A stretch of 64,000 nucleotides of DNA from NCBI RefSeq assembly GCF_900142985.1, contig NZ_LT670849.1:1612001-1676000 (forward strand). The letters run 5' to 3'. The DNA is from Bradyrhizobium erythrophlei. GTDB taxonomy: Bacteria > Pseudomonadota > Alphaproteobacteria > Rhizobiales > Xanthobacteraceae. Both the position numbers and the translations under genes were made by a program. The notes below the pieces were generated by a model. The model saw only the letters and a program-made list of their open reading frames with translations, was not told the DNA's origin and ran no database searches. This document shows, piece after piece, positions 24,878 to 34,047 of this stretch; within the stretch, counting starts at the first letter, position 1, and every line of letters begins with the position of its first letter.

Positions 24878-25447
24878 TTGCCTGCCAACGTCAAGCAAAC
24901 CATGATCGAGCGCACGGCGGTGCTGCTCGCCAAAAAGGGCCTGCAAGGCGCGTCGTTCAGCGAAATCCTCGAAGCCTCCGGTGCGCCGCGCGGCTCGCTC
25001 TATCACCATTTTCCCGGCGGCAAGGACGAGCTGGTGCTGGCCGCGCTTGAGCATGCCGGCAGCCAGGCGCTCGGCGTGCTCGACCGCCTGTCCGGAAAAT
25101 CGGCGCGCGACGTCGCGGAAGGATTTTTGTCGCTATGGCGTTCGGTGCTGGCGAGATCGGATTTTTCGGCCGGATGCGCCGTCGTCGCGGTTACGGTGGC
25201 CGCCGAATCCGAAGACCTGCGGCTGCGCGCGGCGAACATCCTGCGCGGCTGGCGCGAAAAGCTCGCCGCGTTGTTTGCCGAAAGCGGAATACCGAGGAAG
25301 AAAGCCCGCGCGCTTGCCGCGAGCCTCGTTGCCGCCTGCGAAGGCGCCGTCATTCTGGCCCGCGCCGAACGCACGTTCGAGCCGTTCGATCTCGTCGCAG
25401 CCGAACAGCTCGCGATGGTCGAGGCGGCCGCGAAATCCGCTTCGTGA
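24878..25447 (+). CDS. TetR/AcrR family transcriptional regulator
   Basis: A 189-aa repressor: TetR HTH (QTMIERTAVLLAKKGLQGASFSEILEASGAPRGSLYHHFPGGKDELV), then a helical ligand domain of the LmrA/YxaF type (SVLARSDFSAGCAVVAVTVAAESEDLRLRAANILRGWREKL). TTG at 24878 is chosen because AAGAGG ends 7 nt upstream and the operator at 24821-24849 would otherwise be coding. Likely represses itself and the divergent tautomerase. Ligand unknown. Confidence 0.85.
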   Translation: MPANVKQTMIERTAVLLAKKGLQGASFSEILEASGAPRGSLYHHFPGGKDELVLAALEHAGSQALGVLDRLSGKSARDVAEGFLSLWRSVLARSDFSAGCAVVAVTVAAESEDLRLRAANILRGWREKLAALFAESGIPRKKARALAASLVAACEGAVILARAERTFEPFDLVAAEQLAMVEAAAKSAS

Positions 25448-25459
25448 GCGCTCGACGCT

Positions 25460-26248
25460 TTAAGCCGTGGCGTGGGCGGGTTTGAGAAAATCCGCGATCG
25501 CGTCGAGAAAGACCCGCGGCTTCTGCAATTGCGGCACATGTGCGCAGCCGGCGAGAACCTCCAGCCGCGCATCCGGCAGCAGCGCCGCCAGTTCGTGCGA
25601 CATCGGCGGCGGTGTCGCCTCGTCATGTTCGCCGACCAGAACCAGCGCTGGCACCTTGACCTTCGGCAGTTCGGGCCGCAGATCGAGCGCGGCGAGCTGA
25701 GCACAGGCCGCCTGCAACACCTCGGGATCGGTCTTCAGGAATGCTTCGCGGCGGTCGCGCATCAGCTCGGGATGGCTGGCCTGAAAATCGGCTGCGAACA
25801 GCCGCCGCATCGCCACGTCCGTGATCGCGGCAAGCCCCTTGGCCTTGGACGCCGCCGCCATGTTGCGGAAAGCGTCACGCCCCGGTTCCGAAAACGCCGC
25901 GCCGCAGTCGGCAAGGATGAGTTTCTTCGCGATCGACGGATGCCGGATCGCCATCTGCAACGCGACGAAGCCGCCATAGCCGTTACCGAGCACGATCGCC
26001 TCGCGATCGCCCACTTCGTTCACGACCTCCGCCATCCGGTCGGCGACCGCCGCAAGCCCGCCGTCGACGGCCCTCGAGCCGCCGAAGCCCGGCAATTCCG
26101 GCACGATGACGCGATGAGACCGCATCAATTCCGGCTCGATCGAGGCAAAGCTCGCCCGGTCCGATAGCAGCGAGTGAAGCAGGAACAACGCCGGCCCATT
26201 GCCCGAGACGGCCGCATTCACCGTGCCGTAGGCGAACAATCGATCCAT
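25460..26248 (-). CDS. Alpha/beta hydrolase-fold protein lacking the nucleophilic serine
   Basis: A 262-aa single-domain protein of the PcaD/3-oxoadipate enol-lactonase-like group. The acid (GEHDEATPP) and histidine (GCAHVPQLQKP) of the triad are present. The nucleophile elbow, normally G-x-S-x-G, reads LGNGYGGFVAL with Gly in place of Ser (codon GGC at about 25980), so ordinary ester hydrolysis is not expected. It is divergent from a GntR regulator with a repeated motif between them, which suggests joint control. Confidence 0.82.
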   Translation of the reverse strand: MDRLFAYGTVNAAVSGNGPALFLLHSLLSDRASFASIEPELMRSHRVIVPELPGFGGSRAVDGGLAAVADRMAEVVNEVGDREAIVLGNGYGGFVALQMAIRHPSIAKKLILADCGAAFSEPGRDAFRNMAAASKAKGLAAITDVAMRRLFAADFQASHPELMRDRREAFLKTDPEVLQAACAQLAALDLRPELPKVKVPALVLVGEHDEATPPPMSHELAALLPDARLEVLAGCAHVPQLQKPRVFLDAIADFLKPAHATA

Positions 26249-26279
26249 GCGGGGTCTCTCTTATCTCAAAAGGCGGGAG

Positions 26280-26351
26280 GGTTTGATCTAAACGGGTGGG
26301 ACAGGTTTGCGGCATCCGATTGATAGATCAAACCACTGATAGATCAAACCA
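26280..26351. promoter_or_regulatory. Repeated AGATCAAACC motif, candidate GntR operator
   Basis: TGATAGATCAAACCA occurs twice, 1 bp apart (26321-26335 and 26337-26351), and an inverted copy GGTTTGATCT is at 26280-26289. All lie in the 145-bp space between the divergent hydrolase and GntR genes. Multiple sites in both orientations favour a dimeric regulator. Confidence 0.55.
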
Positions 26352-26393
26352 TGGACATTTCAAGCCCTCGGCGCTTGACGTGATATTTCACGA

Positions 26394-27080
26394 ATGCAAG
26401 ATAGCCCGCAAAACACGGCGGAAACCCCAATGCTTTTGCGCGACAATGTCTATGAAAGCCTGCGTGCTGATATTCTAAGCTGCCGGCTGGCGCCCGGCGA
26501 CGACATGCGCGAGCAGGAGCTGGCCGAGCGCTACGCCGTCAGCCGCCAGCCGGTCCGCGAGGCCCTGCTGCGGCTGGAGCGCGAACATCTCGTCACCGTG
26601 CAGCCGCGCCAGGGCTATCGCGTCAATCCGATCTCGCTCTCCGACGCACGCGATCTGTTGCGCTTTCGCCTGGCGCTGGAGCCGGCCTGTGTCGCGGAAG
26701 CCATCGAGCATGCGCCGGACAAGACGCTTCAGGCGCTCGACGGCTTCCGCAGCTTTGCGGGGAATCGCGAAGACTTCATCACCTATAACCGCGCCTTCCA
26801 TTCGGCGCTGGCGCACGCCTCCGGCAACCGCCGGATGGCCGGCGCGCTCTGCGACCTGATCGGACAGGCCGACCGTCTGGTGCGTGTCAGCCTCGCCAAT
26901 GTCAGGGATCACGACCCGACCCAACTGGTCGCCGAACATGGCGAACTGATCGAGGCGATGCAGCGGCGCGACCGCAGGCGCGCGGCTACCCTGATCAAAG
27001 CTCATATCCAACAGACCGAAAAGCGGGTGCTGCCGGCACTCAAGCGCAACGCCGTGATCGTGGAGGAAAAAAACACATGA
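26394..27080 (+). CDS. GntR family (FCD subfamily) transcriptional regulator
   Basis: A 228-aa regulator: winged HTH (LRADILSCRLAPGDDMREQELAERYAVSRQPVREALLRLEREHLV) then an all-helical FCD ligand domain (DARDLLRFRLALEPACVAEAIEH ... FHSALAHASGNRRM ... EHGELIEAMQRRDRRRAATLIKAHI). The stop overlaps the aldehyde dehydrogenase start (ATGA at 27077-27080), so the two are co-translated. An internal ATG at 26430 (MLLRDNVYESL) is an alternative start. It probably senses a substrate of the downstream pathway. Confidence 0.88.
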   Translation: MQDSPQNTAETPMLLRDNVYESLRADILSCRLAPGDDMREQELAERYAVSRQPVREALLRLEREHLVTVQPRQGYRVNPISLSDARDLLRFRLALEPACVAEAIEHAPDKTLQALDGFRSFAGNREDFITYNRAFHSALAHASGNRRMAGALCDLIGQADRLVRVSLANVRDHDPTQLVAEHGELIEAMQRRDRRRAATLIKAHIQQTEKRVLPALKRNAVIVEEKNT

Positions 27081-28606
27081 ATATTCCAGCCAAACCGGGC
27101 TCCTCATCCGTCGAAATTCACGGCAATTTCGTCGACGGTCGCGAGATCGAAGCGGGCCAGGGCCCGATGCTCGACGTGCGCAACCCGGCGACCGGCGAGG
27201 TGATCGCGCAAATTCCGAACTCGACGGCGGACGATATCGACCGCGCCATGAAAAGCGCGCGTGCGGCCTTCGACGGCAAGGCGTGGGGCGGTATGGACGT
27301 GCGCGCCCGCGCGCGACTGGTCAACAAGCTCGCCGACGCGTTCGAGGCCAATCTCGATCAACTCTACAAGCTCGAGACGCTCAACAACGGCCGCCCGGTC
27401 AACGAGACGCGCGCGCAGCTGTCGCGGCTGCCGGACTTCTTTCGCTACTTTGCAGGGTTGGCGCTCGCGCGGCGCGACTCGGTGATCCCTGTCGAAGGGT
27501 CATACCTCAACTACACGCTGCGTACGCCGATCGGCATCGTCGCGAACTGCACGCCGTTCAACCATCCGCTGATGATTCTGTGCAAATCGCTCGCCGCGGT
27601 GCTCGCGTCCGGCTGCGTCACCGTGGTGAAGCCGTCGGAATACACGCCGCTGACGACGCTGCGGCTTGCGAAAATCTTCGCGGAAGCCGGTCTGCCACCC
27701 GGCGTGTTCAACGTCGTGCTGGGCCTGGGGCAAAGCGCCGGCAAGATGCTCGCCGAGCATCCCGACATCGACAAGCTGGTCTTGACCGGCGGCACTGAAG
27801 CGGGCCGCATCGCCGGCAGTGCCGCGGCGAAAGTGTTCGCGCATCAGACCATGGAGCTCGGCGGCAAGACGCCCGTGATGGTGTTCGACGATTATGACAT
27901 CGACCGCGCGGTGAACTATGCCGCGTTCGGCGCCTTCATCGGCGCCGGCCAGACCTGCATCTGCGCCTCGCGTCATCTGGTGCAGACCACGATCTACGAC
28001 GAATTCGTCGCCAAATTGAAAGCCAAGACCGAAACCATCCGGATCGGCGATCCGTCCGATCCCGCCACCCAACTCGGACCTGTGATCTCGGCCCGCCAGC
28101 GCGACCGCGTATTGTCCTACTGCAAGTTCGGCCACGAAGATGGCGCGCGGCTCGTTGCCGGTGGCGTGGCGCCGAAGATCGCTGGGCTGGAGAACGGCTA
28201 CTTCGTTGAGCCCACGGTCTTTGCAGATGTGAAAGCCGACATGCGTATCTTCCAGGAGGAAGTGTTCGGTCCCTTCACATCCGTGACACCCTTCAAGGAT
28301 GAAGCGGATGCGCTTCGGCTCGCCAACGACTCACCCTTCGGCCTGGCGGCCGCGATCCGCACCCGCGATGTGGCGCGCGCCCATCGCGTCGCCAGCGGCG
28401 TCAAATGCGGCATCGTCTGGATCAACGATCATCACCGGCTCGATCCGGCTTCGCCCTGGGGCGGCGTCGGCGATTCCGGGGTCGGGCGCGAATGCGGCAC
28501 CGAAAGTTTCGACGATCATTTCAACGTCAAGAGCGTGATGGTCGCCACCAATGACGCGCCGTTCGACTGGTACCGCGACACGGCAGGCCAGCGGCGACTG
28601 AACTGA
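27077..28606 (+). CDS. NAD(P)-dependent aldehyde dehydrogenase
   Basis: A 509-aa ALDH-superfamily enzyme oxidising an aldehyde to an acid. Catalytic residues: general base Glu in MELGGKTPVMVF (about residue 260) and nucleophile Cys in GAGQTCICASR (about 294), plus the C-terminal EEVFGPFTSVTPF and SPFGLAAAIRT. Closest in style to betaine-aldehyde/gamma-aminobutyraldehyde-type enzymes, but specificity cannot be read. Translationally coupled to the GntR gene and followed by a transporter. Confidence 0.9.
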   Translation: MNIPAKPGSSSVEIHGNFVDGREIEAGQGPMLDVRNPATGEVIAQIPNSTADDIDRAMKSARAAFDGKAWGGMDVRARARLVNKLADAFEANLDQLYKLETLNNGRPVNETRAQLSRLPDFFRYFAGLALARRDSVIPVEGSYLNYTLRTPIGIVANCTPFNHPLMILCKSLAAVLASGCVTVVKPSEYTPLTTLRLAKIFAEAGLPPGVFNVVLGLGQSAGKMLAEHPDIDKLVLTGGTEAGRIAGSAAAKVFAHQTMELGGKTPVMVFDDYDIDRAVNYAAFGAFIGAGQTCICASRHLVQTTIYDEFVAKLKAKTETIRIGDPSDPATQLGPVISARQRDRVLSYCKFGHEDGARLVAGGVAPKIAGLENGYFVEPTVFADVKADMRIFQEEVFGPFTSVTPFKDEADALRLANDSPFGLAAAIRTRDVARAHRVASGVKCGIVWINDHHRLDPASPWGGVGDSGVGRECGTESFDDHFNVKSVMVATNDAPFDWYRDTAGQRRLN

Positions 28607-28617
28607 ACACAATAAGC

Positions 28618-28642
28618 AACGCCGGCTGCGAAGGCCGGCGTT
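28618..28642. repeat. Hairpin between ALDH and transporter genes
   Basis: AACGCCGGC / GCCGGCGTT with a 7-nt loop lies 11 bp after the ALDH stop. There is no T tract, so it probably attenuates or stabilises mRNA between cistrons rather than ending it. Confidence 0.5.
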
Positions 28643-28666
28643 CGACACAAATACAGGGGGACTTTC

Positions 28667-30007
28667 ATGGCTCAAGCAGTAAACGCCGGCGCGCGCCTCG
28701 ACCGGCTGCCGATCTCGTCATTTCACTACCGCATCTTCTGGCTGGTCGGCGCCGGGATGTTCTTCGACGGCTACGATCTCTATGTCGCCGGCGGCGTGCT
28801 GGCTTCCGCGATCCAGTCCAAATTCTCCACCGCGGCGGAGAACCTTCAGTTCATCTCGCTGACCTTTGTCGGCATGACCGCGGGCGCGCTGATCACCGGA
28901 TTTGTCGGCGACAAGTTCGGCCGCCGCTTCACCTATCAGATCAATCTCCTGATTTTCGGCTTTGCCTCGCTTGCCGCCGCGTTCTCGCAGGACATGACCC
29001 AGCTCATTATCTGCCGCTTCGTGCAGGGGCTCGGGCTTGGGGCCGAAATCGTCGTCGGCTACTCGACGATCACCGAATTTGTGCCGCCAAAGACGCGCGG
29101 ACGCTGGTCTTCGATGATGGCTTTCATCGTGGTTGCCGGCTTTCCGGTCACGTCCCTGCTCGGCTATCTCGTGATTCCCAATTTCGGCTGGCGGCCGATG
29201 TTCGTCATCGCGGGCATCGGCTCGCTGTTCGTCTGGTACTTGCGCAAGAACTTGCCGGAATCCCCGCGCTGGCTTGAATCGGAAGGCCGGCTCAAGGAAG
29301 CAGAAAGCCTGATGCAGGCGATCGAAAAAGAAGCCTCCGGCGGCAAGCCGTTGCCGCCGGTGGTGGTGCCCGCCCCCGTGGCGCAGGTTGCGGCGAGCGA
29401 TCTGGTCAAGCCGCCACTGTTGCAGCGCCTGATTGTCGGCTCATGGGTGCTGATCACGATCAACACGTTGATCTTCGGTTTCGTGATCTTTCTGCCGCAG
29501 TTCTTTTTGCGCCAGGGCCTGACCATCACCAACTCGCTCGCTTATACGCTGGTGCTGTCGGCGGGATCGCTGGTCGGATGTGCGCTCGGCGCCTATCTGT
29601 CGGACGGCATCGGGCGCCGCCCCAGCATCATTTTCGCTTCCATCATCACCATCGTCAGCGGCTACATCTATGCCCGCTTCGATGCGGCCTCGGATCCCGC
29701 GATCGTGCTGACCGTCGGCTTCATCCTGGTGGTTGCGATCTATATCCAGACCGCGATCCTCTATGGCGTCTATACGCCGGAGCTGTTCCCGACCGAGATC
29801 CGTCTCCGGGCCAACGGCATCTGCAACTTCTTCGGACGCGGCGCCACGGTGATTTCGCCCTTCATCGTTGGCGGCCTGATCGCTTCCTATAAGCTCCCGG
29901 GCGTGGTCTGGCTGATGATCGGGCTTGTCGTGGTGCAGATGATCGTGGTGTGGGCCTGGGGCGTCGAGCCGCGCAACCGTGGGCTGGAAGAAGTGGCGAA
30001 GGCGTGA
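28667..30007 (+). CDS. MFS transporter (sugar/organic acid symporter type)
   Basis: A 446-aa major facilitator with about 12 membrane helices. The first helix carries the GMFFDGYDLYVAGG motif (the Asp pair typical of aromatic-acid:H+ symporters), followed by the loop 2-3 motif GDKFGRRF, CRFVQGLGLGAEIVVGYSTITEF, and the central cytoplasmic ESPRWLESEGRLKEAE. The central loop has a Pro-rich insertion (LPPVVVPAPVAQV). ATG 28667 has AGGGGGA upstream. The context implies import of the compound whose aldehyde is oxidised by the upstream dehydrogenase. Confidence 0.88.
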   Translation: MAQAVNAGARLDRLPISSFHYRIFWLVGAGMFFDGYDLYVAGGVLASAIQSKFSTAAENLQFISLTFVGMTAGALITGFVGDKFGRRFTYQINLLIFGFASLAAAFSQDMTQLIICRFVQGLGLGAEIVVGYSTITEFVPPKTRGRWSSMMAFIVVAGFPVTSLLGYLVIPNFGWRPMFVIAGIGSLFVWYLRKNLPESPRWLESEGRLKEAESLMQAIEKEASGGKPLPPVVVPAPVAQVAASDLVKPPLLQRLIVGSWVLITINTLIFGFVIFLPQFFLRQGLTITNSLAYTLVLSAGSLVGCALGAYLSDGIGRRPSIIFASIITIVSGYIYARFDAASDPAIVLTVGFILVVAIYIQTAILYGVYTPELFPTEIRLRANGICNFFGRGATVISPFIVGGLIASYKLPGVVWLMIGLVVVQMIVVWAWGVEPRNRGLEEVAKA

Positions 30008-30033
30008 GCTTGATGTCGCGAAGCAAAAATCAC

Positions 30034-30176
30034 TGTCGTCCCGGCCAAGCGCCCCTCGCGCGCCGAGCGGGGACCCATACGCCGGGTCGATCGCATTGAG
30101 AGACGCTGTTCAACGGCTTTTGACGCAACAACTAAGACCTATGGTTATGGGTCCCTGCTTTCGCAGGGACGACGAT
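30034..30176. repeat. REP-type palindromic repeat
   Basis: Outer arms GTCGTCCC ... GGGACGAC enclose two smaller hairpins (GCGCCCCTCGCGCGCCGAGCGGGG region and GGGTCCCTGCTTTCGCAGGGAC). It has the same family look as 46236-46357 (GTCGTCCCGGCC...GGGACCCATA). It fills the space between the MFS and ScoB genes, which converge. Confidence 0.6.
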
Positions 30177-30189
30177 AATCATCGAACCC

Positions 30190-30840
<651 letters not shown>

Positions 30841-30862
30841 GGGAAGCTCCTGCTAAAATCGG

Positions 30863-31570
30863 TTAGTTGGCGGGCCGCGGACGCGTGTTGCGGAATTCGA
30901 TCCGCTTCTTGGCGTTACCGACCTCGATGATGCGCTTGACGAAAATGCCCGGCGTATGGATGTGGTCCGGATCGATCTCGCCGGCCGGCACGAGGTGCTC
31001 GACTTCGGCGACCGTGACCTTGGCGGCAGTGGCCATCATCGGGTTAAAGTTCCGCGCGGTCTTGCGGTAGACGAGGTTGCCGGCGGTATCGCCCTTCCAG
31101 GCGTGCACGATGGCGAGGTCGGCGAACAGGCCGCGCTCCATGATGTATTTCTCGCCGTCGAAAACCTTTTCTTCCTTGCCCTCGGCGATCAGCGTGCCGA
31201 CGCCGGTCTTCGTGTAGAAGGCCGGGATACCGGCGCCGCCGGCGCGGATGCGCTCGGCCAGCGTGCCTTGCGGATTGAATTCAAGCTCAAGCTCGCCGGC
31301 GAGGTATTGCTGGGCGAACAGCTTGTTCTCGCCGACATAGGACGAGATCATCTTCCTGATCTGGCGGGTCTCGAGCAGGCGGGAGAGGCCGATGCCGTCG
31401 ACGCCGGCATTGTTGGAAACCACCGTCAGGTTCTTGACCCCGCTGTCGCGGATCGCATCCGACAGGGTCTCGGCGATGCCGCAGAGGCCGAAGCCGCCCG
31501 ACATGATCATGATGCCGTCCTTGAGGATGCCGTCGAGTGCCGATTTGGCGTCGGGATAGACCTTTTTCAT
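30863..31570 (-). CDS. scoA: 3-oxoacid CoA-transferase subunit A
   Basis: A 235-aa class I CoA-transferase alpha subunit: IMIMSGGFGLCGIAETLSDAIR, NNAGVDGIGLSRLLE, ISSYVGENKLFAQQYLAGELELEFNPQGTLAERIRAGGAGIPAFYT. The ATG at 31570 (MKKVYPDAKSAL) is preferred over an upstream in-frame start at 31618, since family members begin at this lysine-rich position. First gene of the scoAB operon; in an organism with phasins it likely links acetoacetate from PHB breakdown to central metabolism. Confidence 0.93.
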   Translation of the reverse strand: MKKVYPDAKSALDGILKDGIMIMSGGFGLCGIAETLSDAIRDSGVKNLTVVSNNAGVDGIGLSRLLETRQIRKMISSYVGENKLFAQQYLAGELELEFNPQGTLAERIRAGGAGIPAFYTKTGVGTLIAEGKEEKVFDGEKYIMERGLFADLAIVHAWKGDTAGNLVYRKTARNFNPMMATAAKVTVAEVEHLVPAGEIDPDHIHTPGIFVKRIIEVGNAKKRIEFRNTRPRPAN

Positions 31571-31957
31571 GCGAATAGCGACCTGATGGAGAAATGCGCC
31601 TGAGAGCGGGCTTGCCAACTATTAGGCGAAATCTTCGCAATGCGTCAATGACGGGGGAGTGGCTCGACGCAAGGTCGTCATGCCCGGGCTTGTCCCGGGC
31701 ATCTACGTCTTTGCTACCGAAGAATTAAGGAAGTCGTGGACGGCCGGGACAAGCCCGGCCATGACGCCTTACCAACGCACCCGCACTCATCGGCCTTGAA
31801 AGGGTCACGAAAAACCAGCAAGTTGCCATGAACTGGAAGGCGTTAGCGGGCGCTCCTGCTCACCCTTTCGGCAAAGACCAGCGACCTCGTGCCGATTGCG
31901 CATCCGGTTCCAGCGAGGCAAACCAAACTTGGATAATTTCAGGATTTTCCATTGACG
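31571..31957. other. Divergent intergenic region with a REP element
   Basis: 387 bp between scoA and the AsmA gene. The only structure I see is the REP doublet at 31674-31766: ATGCCCGGGCTTGTCCCGGGCAT... and, about 40 bp on, the inverted-orientation GGCCGGGACAAGCCCGGCC. The remaining sequence should hold both promoters; none is clear by eye. Confidence 0.5.
31674..31766. repeat. REP doublet (two inverted palindromes)
   Basis: First hairpin ATGCCCGGG-CTTGT-CCCGGGCAT (31680-31702), second GGCCGGG-ACAAG-CCCGGCC (31742-31760). The loops are reverse complements (CTTGT, ACAAG), so the units are in opposite orientation, as in BIME-like doublets. This family is widespread in Bradyrhizobium/Rhodopseudomonas intergenic DNA. 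Confidence 0.7.
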
Positions 31958-33895
31958 ATGGCCCAGGGAACACGGCGCCTCGCGATGCCGGTCGCGGCGC
32001 TTTTTGGCTTGATGGTGGTCGCGCTGGTCGCCTCATCCTGGCTGCTCAACCGCGACGCGCTGCGCAAGGCGGTGGAGGCGCAAATCCGCGCCGTGACCGG
32101 GCTCGACCTGGTCGTCAAGGGCGGCACCGACATCTCGGTATTCCCCGGCAGCTACGTCTCCTTCCATGACGTCGGCTTGAGAGGTGGCGCAGCCTCCGAT
32201 CCGGCGCTGACCGTCGACGTGCTGACCGCGAACCTGCGCCTGTTGCCGCTATTGTTGCAGCGTTTCGAGATCGCCGACGTGATGATGCTGCGGCCGCGCA
32301 TCCGCGTGGTTCGCGACATCAACGGCGACAGCAACTGGACGCCATTCGTCGGCACCATCACCCGCACCATGAAACCGGGCGCCGAGAACCAGGTCTCGTT
32401 CTCGGAAATCCGCATCCAGGACGGCGAACTCACCTACGAAGACCCGGTGCGCCAGATCAAAGAAGCGCTCGGCGATATCGATCTGTCGCTCGCCTGGCCG
32501 TCGATCTCGCGCTCATTCGCGGCGACCGGCCAGTTCGACTGGCGCGGCGAACGCGTCGACGGCAGCATCTCGATCGGCGACTTCCTGGCGGCGCTCTCGG
32601 GCGACCGCTCCGGCTTCAAGGCCCGGCTCGCCAGCGCGCCGCTCAAGCTTGCCTTCGACGGCACCGTCGCCAACCGCACCAGCATGATGATGGAAGGCAC
32701 GATGACGGTCGACTCGGCCTCACTGCGCAACGCGCTGCGCTGGACCGGTCAGGCGCCTCTCGGCAGCGGCGGCTTCGGCCGCTTCGCGCTGAAGGCGCGC
32801 GCCAACGTGGTTGGTGCTTCCGTCGCACTCACCAACGTCAACGTCGAACTCGACGGCAATGTCGCCGAAGGCGTGATGACCTATGCCAATAACGGCCGGC
32901 AGTCGTTGCAGGCAACGCTGGCCGCCGACGCGCTCGACTTCACGCCCTACATCTCGACCTTCCGTTTGCTCGCGAGCGGCGCGCGCGACTGGAACCGGCA
33001 GCTGTTCGATCTGGATTCACTGTCGACGACCGATCTCGATATCCGCCTGTCGGCGGCACGGATGACGGTCGGCCCGTCGAAACTGGGACGCACCGCGATC
33101 GGCGCCAACCTGCGCAATGGCGCGTTGGCGCTCAGCGTCGGCGAAGCACAGATCTATGGCGGCATCGCCAAGGGCTCGTTCGGCCTGTCGCGGGCCGATG
33201 CGGTGGCCGACGTGAAGGCGCAATTCCAGTTCACCGATGTCGACTTGCAGGCCTGCGCCAGCGAACTGTTCGGCGTCAACAAGCTGTCCGGCCGCGGCAA
33301 TCTCAGCGTCTCGCTGGCGGCCTCGGGCTCGAGCCCGTTTGGTCTGGCGCAATCGCTCGACGGCACCGCCATGCTGACGGGCCATGACGGCGCGATCGCG
33401 GGCTTCAATGTCGAACAGCTGCTCAAGCGGCTGGAGCGGCGGCCGCTGTCGGGCGCCGGCAATTTCCGATCCGGTTCGACGCCCTACTCCAACCTCACCG
33501 TGGCCGTGAAATTTGCCGACGGCGTTGCGAGCGTCGACGACGTCCATATCGATGGACCGGCGCGCGTGACGCTGACCGGCACGGCATCGATGCCGTCGCG
33601 CGAATTCGACATGAAAGGCATCGCCAGCCTCACTAACGCGGACGGCGCGCCGGGCTTCGCGCTGCCCTTCGTGGTGCAGGGGCCCTGGGACGATCCATTG
33701 GTCTTCCCCGATCCCGACAGCCTGATCCGCCGCTCGCCAGCGACCGCGCCGCTGCTCGATGCGGTCAAGGATAAGAAGACCCGCGACGCCGTGCGTTCCG
33801 TGATCGAGCGCTTCACCGGCAACAAGATTCCCGACAAGACACCTGATGACGCCGCGCCTGCGGCCCCGGATGCCGCCAGCGCGAAAGCGAACTGA
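31958..33895 (+). CDS. AsmA family membrane-anchored protein
   Basis: A 645-aa protein with one N-terminal membrane anchor (LAMPVAALFGLMVVALVASSWLL), then the AsmA signature (LRKAVEAQIRAVTGLDLVVKGGTDISVFPGSYVSFHDVGL) and a long beta-rich periplasmic part. The C-terminus repeats the AsmA-like VKFADGVASVDDVHIDGPARVTLTG and FVVQGPWDDPLVFPDPDSLIRRSP. AsmA proteins are thought to bridge the periplasm for phospholipid movement to the outer membrane. ATG 31958 is used; TTG 31952 is possible. Confidence 0.88.
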   Translation: MAQGTRRLAMPVAALFGLMVVALVASSWLLNRDALRKAVEAQIRAVTGLDLVVKGGTDISVFPGSYVSFHDVGLRGGAASDPALTVDVLTANLRLLPLLLQRFEIADVMMLRPRIRVVRDINGDSNWTPFVGTITRTMKPGAENQVSFSEIRIQDGELTYEDPVRQIKEALGDIDLSLAWPSISRSFAATGQFDWRGERVDGSISIGDFLAALSGDRSGFKARLASAPLKLAFDGTVANRTSMMMEGTMTVDSASLRNALRWTGQAPLGSGGFGRFALKARANVVGASVALTNVNVELDGNVAEGVMTYANNGRQSLQATLAADALDFTPYISTFRLLASGARDWNRQLFDLDSLSTTDLDIRLSAARMTVGPSKLGRTAIGANLRNGALALSVGEAQIYGGIAKGSFGLSRADAVADVKAQFQFTDVDLQACASELFGVNKLSGRGNLSVSLAASGSSPFGLAQSLDGTAMLTGHDGAIAGFNVEQLLKRLERRPLSGAGNFRSGSTPYSNLTVAVKFADGVASVDDVHIDGPARVTLTGTASMPSREFDMKGIASLTNADGAPGFALPFVVQGPWDDPLVFPDPDSLIRRSPATAPLLDAVKDKKTRDAVRSVIERFTGNKIPDKTPDDAAPAAPDAASAKAN

Positions 33896-34047
33896 GCTTC
33901 GCCTTTCGCTCTTCGGGAGATAACTCGGCAAGCTGGCGCTGTCCGCCTCCCCCGAAAAGCCGACGTCAGGCTAGTCCGGGCTTATTGTTCGCTTGTGATC
34001 CGAGGCGAACCTCACGGCAAATGCTGACCTGCGCACCTCGTCTTCGA

